NCBI GenBank assembly: GCA_937859895.1
Contig: CALMAV010000015.1
Location: forward strand, 1-17,976
Length of the DNA stretch: 17,976 nt
Reading direction: 5' to 3'
Source of the DNA: an uncultured Bryobacterales bacterium
GTDB taxonomy: Bacteria > Acidobacteriota > Terriglobia > Bryobacterales > Bryobacteraceae
The notes under the pieces are model-generated. The model made no database searches. It was given only the letters and a program-made list of their open reading frames with translations, and was not told the DNA's origin. Each line of letters starts with the position of its first letter. The first letter of the stretch is position 1. A program made the position numbers and the translations under genes. Below are positions 15,337 to 17,976 of the stretch, in pieces.

Positions 15337-16689
15337 CTATTCTTCTCGGACAGCGCGAAATCCGGTAATGTTAACGAGTTCCTTTTCCAAGGCGAGAAGC
15401 GCATTGTCGGGCGCAGATTGGTGTGTCAACACCGAGTGCACCGCTTCGAAATAGGCGCGTGACACACGGTCATAGGAGCTGCCGGCGAGCGAAGACGGAC
15501 GTGCTACGACCCCGGTCATGACTTGGCGGGCCATAGATCCATGAAATGGTGTGTTCGCCATCACGTCGGGACGGTTTTGAAGAGGCCAGCGTGTTGGCAC
15601 ACTTCCGACTTGTTGGGCCCGTTCGGCCTGCAGGGAAGCACTCACCAGATAACGAAGAGTCATGACCGCCTCAGCCCGATGCTCGGAGTACCGGGAAACC
15701 GCGACCCCGTTACCCCCTAAAGCTCGCACCTGACCGTTGATACCGCCAGGAACACGCGTGATGCCGAAACGGCCTTGCAGCGACTTGGACGATGCTGCCC
15801 GATTGTAGGCGTAGGCCCAACCACGTATGAAAGCGGCATGGCCAGCTGCCCAAACATTCCAGCTATCATCTTCGTCGTAATCAATCACTCCCGGAGGGGT
15901 GATAGTGCCCACCCACGAGGCCGCGCGCTCCAAAGCCTGCCGGGTTCGACGGTTGTACACCCGAATCGTGTGGTCCGACTCTAAGATGTGCTCTCCTGCC
16001 TGCGAACTCAACCACTCAAATGCATTGCAAGTCAATCCTTCAGAGGGACTGCCCGGCCACACAAACCCCCAAAATTCTTTCTGGCCGGCCTGTCTTTCCC
16101 TTCGTTGAATCACTTTGGCCATGTGCTCTAATTCATCCCAAGTCTCGGGAGGTTTCGCAAACCCATATTTCTTCAGCAGATCCGAACGGTAATACAGCAG
16201 TCCAGTGTCCATGAAAACGGGAACCGCAACTAGCCGCCCGTTGATCGTGAACGCCTGTAAAATCTCGGCGGGAAAAGAATGAACATCCTGGCCGAGGTAG
16301 GGCTTGAGATCCACCAGATGATCAGCGAAGATCGCGGGCCAGATAATATCAAGCTCTAATAAATCCGGCTGCAGTGAGCGCTCCCGAAATAACTGCCGAT
16401 ACGAGTCGACCCGGTTGTCTGATTGAAAGGCGGGTAGATATTGAAACCGGTAGCCGAGCTGGTCGACGTAGGGCGTTAAGTGGTTGCGCTCGAACTCAGC
16501 GCCACGTCCGTTAACAAGCGACATCATTGTCAGGAGAGGCCGCAATGGCTGAATTTGGCCTGTAGAGCCGGAACGCTGGCCGGGAGCGCACGCAACTTGT
16601 GTGCTTAGTCCGAGCACGATTCCCAAAATGGATCTGATGTAAACATCACGGCGCGGCATATCAGGAACAAAAGGGAATGATCGTAGCAA
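15337..16689 (-). CDS. ABC-type sugar-binding protein (solute-binding family 1)
   Basis: This protein has up to 450 residues. It is exported: ILGIVLGLSTQVACAPG gives a signal sequence with a possible lipidation cysteine (C34), though Q at -3 is unusual for a lipobox. A start at M11 (ATG 16657-16659, MPRRDVYIRS) fits signal-peptide geometry better than the first ATG; neither has a strong ribosome site. Family traits are PDLLELDIIWPAIFADHLVDLKPYL, INGRLVAVPVFMDTGLLYYRSDLLKKYG, PPETWDELEHMAKVI, GHAAFIRGWAYAYN and GGNGVAVSRYSEHRAEAVMTLRYL, typical of maltose/trehalose-type binding proteins. It would bind a sugar or oligosaccharide in the periplasm. No permease or ATPase gene is nearby. It sits between a downstream CHASE3 hybrid kinase and a divergent kinase, suggesting a sensory partner role. 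The ligand is not known. Confidence 0.88.
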   Translation of the reverse strand: MLRSFPFVPDMPRRDVYIRSILGIVLGLSTQVACAPGQRSGSTGQIQPLRPLLTMMSLVNGRGAEFERNHLTPYVDQLGYRFQYLPAFQSDNRVDSYRQLFRERSLQPDLLELDIIWPAIFADHLVDLKPYLGQDVHSFPAEILQAFTINGRLVAVPVFMDTGLLYYRSDLLKKYGFAKPPETWDELEHMAKVIQRRERQAGQKEFWGFVWPGSPSEGLTCNAFEWLSSQAGEHILESDHTIRVYNRRTRQALERAASWVGTITPPGVIDYDEDDSWNVWAAGHAAFIRGWAYAYNRAASSKSLQGRFGITRVPGGINGQVRALGGNGVAVSRYSEHRAEAVMTLRYLVSASLQAERAQQVGSVPTRWPLQNRPDVMANTPFHGSMARQVMTGVVARPSSLAGSSYDRVSRAYFEAVHSVLTHQSAPDNALLALEKELVNITGFRAVREE

Positions 16690-16846
16690 CGGCTCACATT
16701 TAAGTAGCGAATGAGGCTGTTTCCTCTACTCATTTAGTGGTGGTCGCAAAGAACCGCAAGTGGGCAGAAGCCCTTGCGTCTGCGCCGCATAAAGATAAGT
16801 GCAGACCGGAATTTGGATCTTAAAGTCTCTTTGGCATCCGGCGTCG
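16690..16846. promoter_or_regulatory. Divergent promoter region between binding protein and second kinase
   Basis: These 157 bp separate the outward-facing binding-protein and kinase genes, so promoters for both must lie here or slightly inside. I cannot pick a convincing -35/-10 for either direction. Shared control of the two genes is inferred from the arrangement only. Confidence 0.4.
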
Positions 16847-17976
16847 ATGCGCATCGGTACCCGACTGGCGATTTGTTTCACAGCCATCCTGCTGCTGTTC
16901 CTGGCGGGAAGAACCCTGTCCTTCTGGCAACTTCAAGGCGCTCACCGTCAAACCGAAGAGTTGGATCGGAATGCACAACAGGTGGAAGCGATCCTACGTA
17001 TCAACAACAGCATCCTGAGCTATCAACAGACCATGCAGAGCCTCATTGCCAAGCGGGATCCCGAGTTGCTAGCGCAGTCTCTTGCGCCATTTCGGACGAA
17101 CTTGCTGGAGCAGATCGATAGCGCCTGTAGGTCATTGCGCCGCTCAAAGGAGCTGGCGCGTCGCCGGGCCATGACCATTCTAATATTGACCTACTTCAGG
17201 CAAAACATACCCCATCAAGTCTCTTCGGCGATCCTCATGGCCAAAGCAGGGGACTGGCAAGCGCTGACCCTGAAGTTCAACAGCCAGACCCAGAATTTGA
17301 ACGATATCTTGCGCCCCCTCATTCAGAACATTGATCTAGAGGCAGCCGAAGAACGCGAGATGCTGCTCTATAATCTTCATGCGGTCCGGCAACGAGAATC
17401 GGTGACCTTCCTGGGATTTGGTTGCATGGTTTTCCTGGCAGCCGGATTGCTGGCATACGCAGTGACCCAGAGCATCACGCGCCCATTAAAGCAACTGTCC
17501 GACGAGGCGCAGGCTCTCGGGACAGGCAATTTCACCCGCCGCGTTCCCCTGAGGGGTGACGACGAATTGACTTTGCTGAGCCGAATCTTCAACCAAGCTG
17601 TAGGCCAACTGCAAGCTTTGTACGCCGACTTAGAAGAGCGAATCGCGGAGAGAACCATTGAACTCGAGGCGGCCAAAGCGGCGGCTGAAATAGCTAATCG
17701 AGCCAAGAGTGAGTTTGTCGCCAATGTGAGTCATGAGATCCGGACCCCGATGAATGCCATTCTCGGAATGGCGGATCTGCTTGCCGAGACCGAATTAGAT
17801 CCAATGCAGCGGCGATATATCGAAGTATTCCAACGCGCCGGTGCGACCCTGCTCACCCTAATCAACAATATCCTGGACCTTTCCAAAATTGAGTCTGGCC
17901 ACTTTGAACTCGAACAGATTGAGTTTGATTTACAAGAACTGGTCGAACGCACACTCGAGATGCTGCGGCCTAAGGC
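16847..17976 (+). CDS. Membrane histidine kinase, HAMP-HisKA (3' end beyond window)
   Basis: This open frame of 376 codons runs off the window without a stop. The ATG at 16847 is chosen because the signal-anchor helix follows directly (MRIGTRLAICFTAILLLFLAG, residues 6-24); it has no strong Shine-Dalgarno. Residues about 30-184 form a mostly helical extracytoplasmic domain of four-helix-bundle type. The second membrane helix is about 187-204 (FLGFGCMVFLAAGLLAYA). A HAMP domain follows (about 205-260, SITRPLKQLSDEAQALGTGNF), then a coiled coil and HisKA with phospho-acceptor H296 (VSHEIRTPMNAILGMADLL), up to LEMLRPKA. ATPase and probably receiver domains should follow outside. HisKA closely matches the kinase at 12668, but the sensor parts differ (HAMP here, CHASE3 there). 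It diverges from the sugar-binding-protein gene and may sense through it. Confidence 0.9.
   Translation, partial: MRIGTRLAICFTAILLLFLAGRTLSFWQLQGAHRQTEELDRNAQQVEAILRINNSILSYQQTMQSLIAKRDPELLAQSLAPFRTNLLEQIDSACRSLRRSKELARRRAMTILILTYFRQNIPHQVSSAILMAKAGDWQALTLKFNSQTQNLNDILRPLIQNIDLEAAEEREMLLYNLHAVRQRESVTFLGFGCMVFLAAGLLAYAVTQSITRPLKQLSDEAQALGTGNFTRRVPLRGDDELTLLSRIFNQAVGQLQALYADLEERIAERTIELEAAKAAAEIANRAKSEFVANVSHEIRTPMNAILGMADLLAETELDPMQRRYIEVFQRAGATLLTLINNILDLSKIESGHFELEQIEFDLQELVERTLEMLRPK

Overview
The window looks like chromosomal DNA of an acidobacterium, most likely near Bryobacteraceae/Solibacter. This is inferred from family resemblance only. It rests on tandem 'TPCRLVDTR ... GYF' repeats on a secreted glycoside-hydrolase-like protein, a secreted gluzincin of the DUF1570/peptidase-MA type, an HDOD protein beside a decayed copy, and CHASE3 hybrid kinases. 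There is no rRNA, tRNA or CRISPR array. Coding density is low, and several genes are broken or are fragments.

Layout. 1-2780: a decayed HDOD copy (34-425, minus), an intact HDOD gene (521-1765, minus), then about 1 kb without a convincing gene. 2781-6182: a large secreted DUF4091/GH123-like protein with a proline-rich linker and three C-terminal repeats. 6481-7102 (minus): a compact FliA/SigB-like sigma factor split into a region-2 half and a region-4 half by a 1-nt frame change. 7715-8335 (plus): an intact ECF-type sigma factor starting at GTG behind a strong GGAGG. 8280-9253 (minus): a GNAT/N-acyl-amino-acid-synthase-like gene broken by a 1-nt frame change, whose 3' end overlaps the sigma gene. 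9476-9769: a small HxxxCxxC protein. 10050-10409: a PilZ-like protein behind a leader with several possible hairpins. 10456-11361: a secreted HEXXH metallopeptidase-like protein without the usual TPR tail. 11521-12339: debris, with a Tn3-family TnpA fragment and a ricin-B-lectin-like C-terminal fragment. 12668-17976: a sensory cluster, with an 831-aa CHASE3 hybrid histidine kinase (minus), an ABC-type sugar-binding protein just upstream of it on the same strand, and a second, divergent membrane kinase that runs off the window.

The most coherent functional unit is the last one: a periplasmic solute-binding protein placed between two paralogous membrane kinases, with no ABC permease or ATPase in view. 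This suggests the binding protein presents its ligand to a kinase rather than feeding a transporter. The middle of the window is rich in regulators: two sigma factors, a ZAS-like zinc-ligand protein, a PilZ-like protein and an HDOD protein. Two single-base frame breaks, two gene fragments, a decayed duplicate and a truncated peptidase point either to a decaying accessory region or, for the frame breaks alone, to assembly indels.
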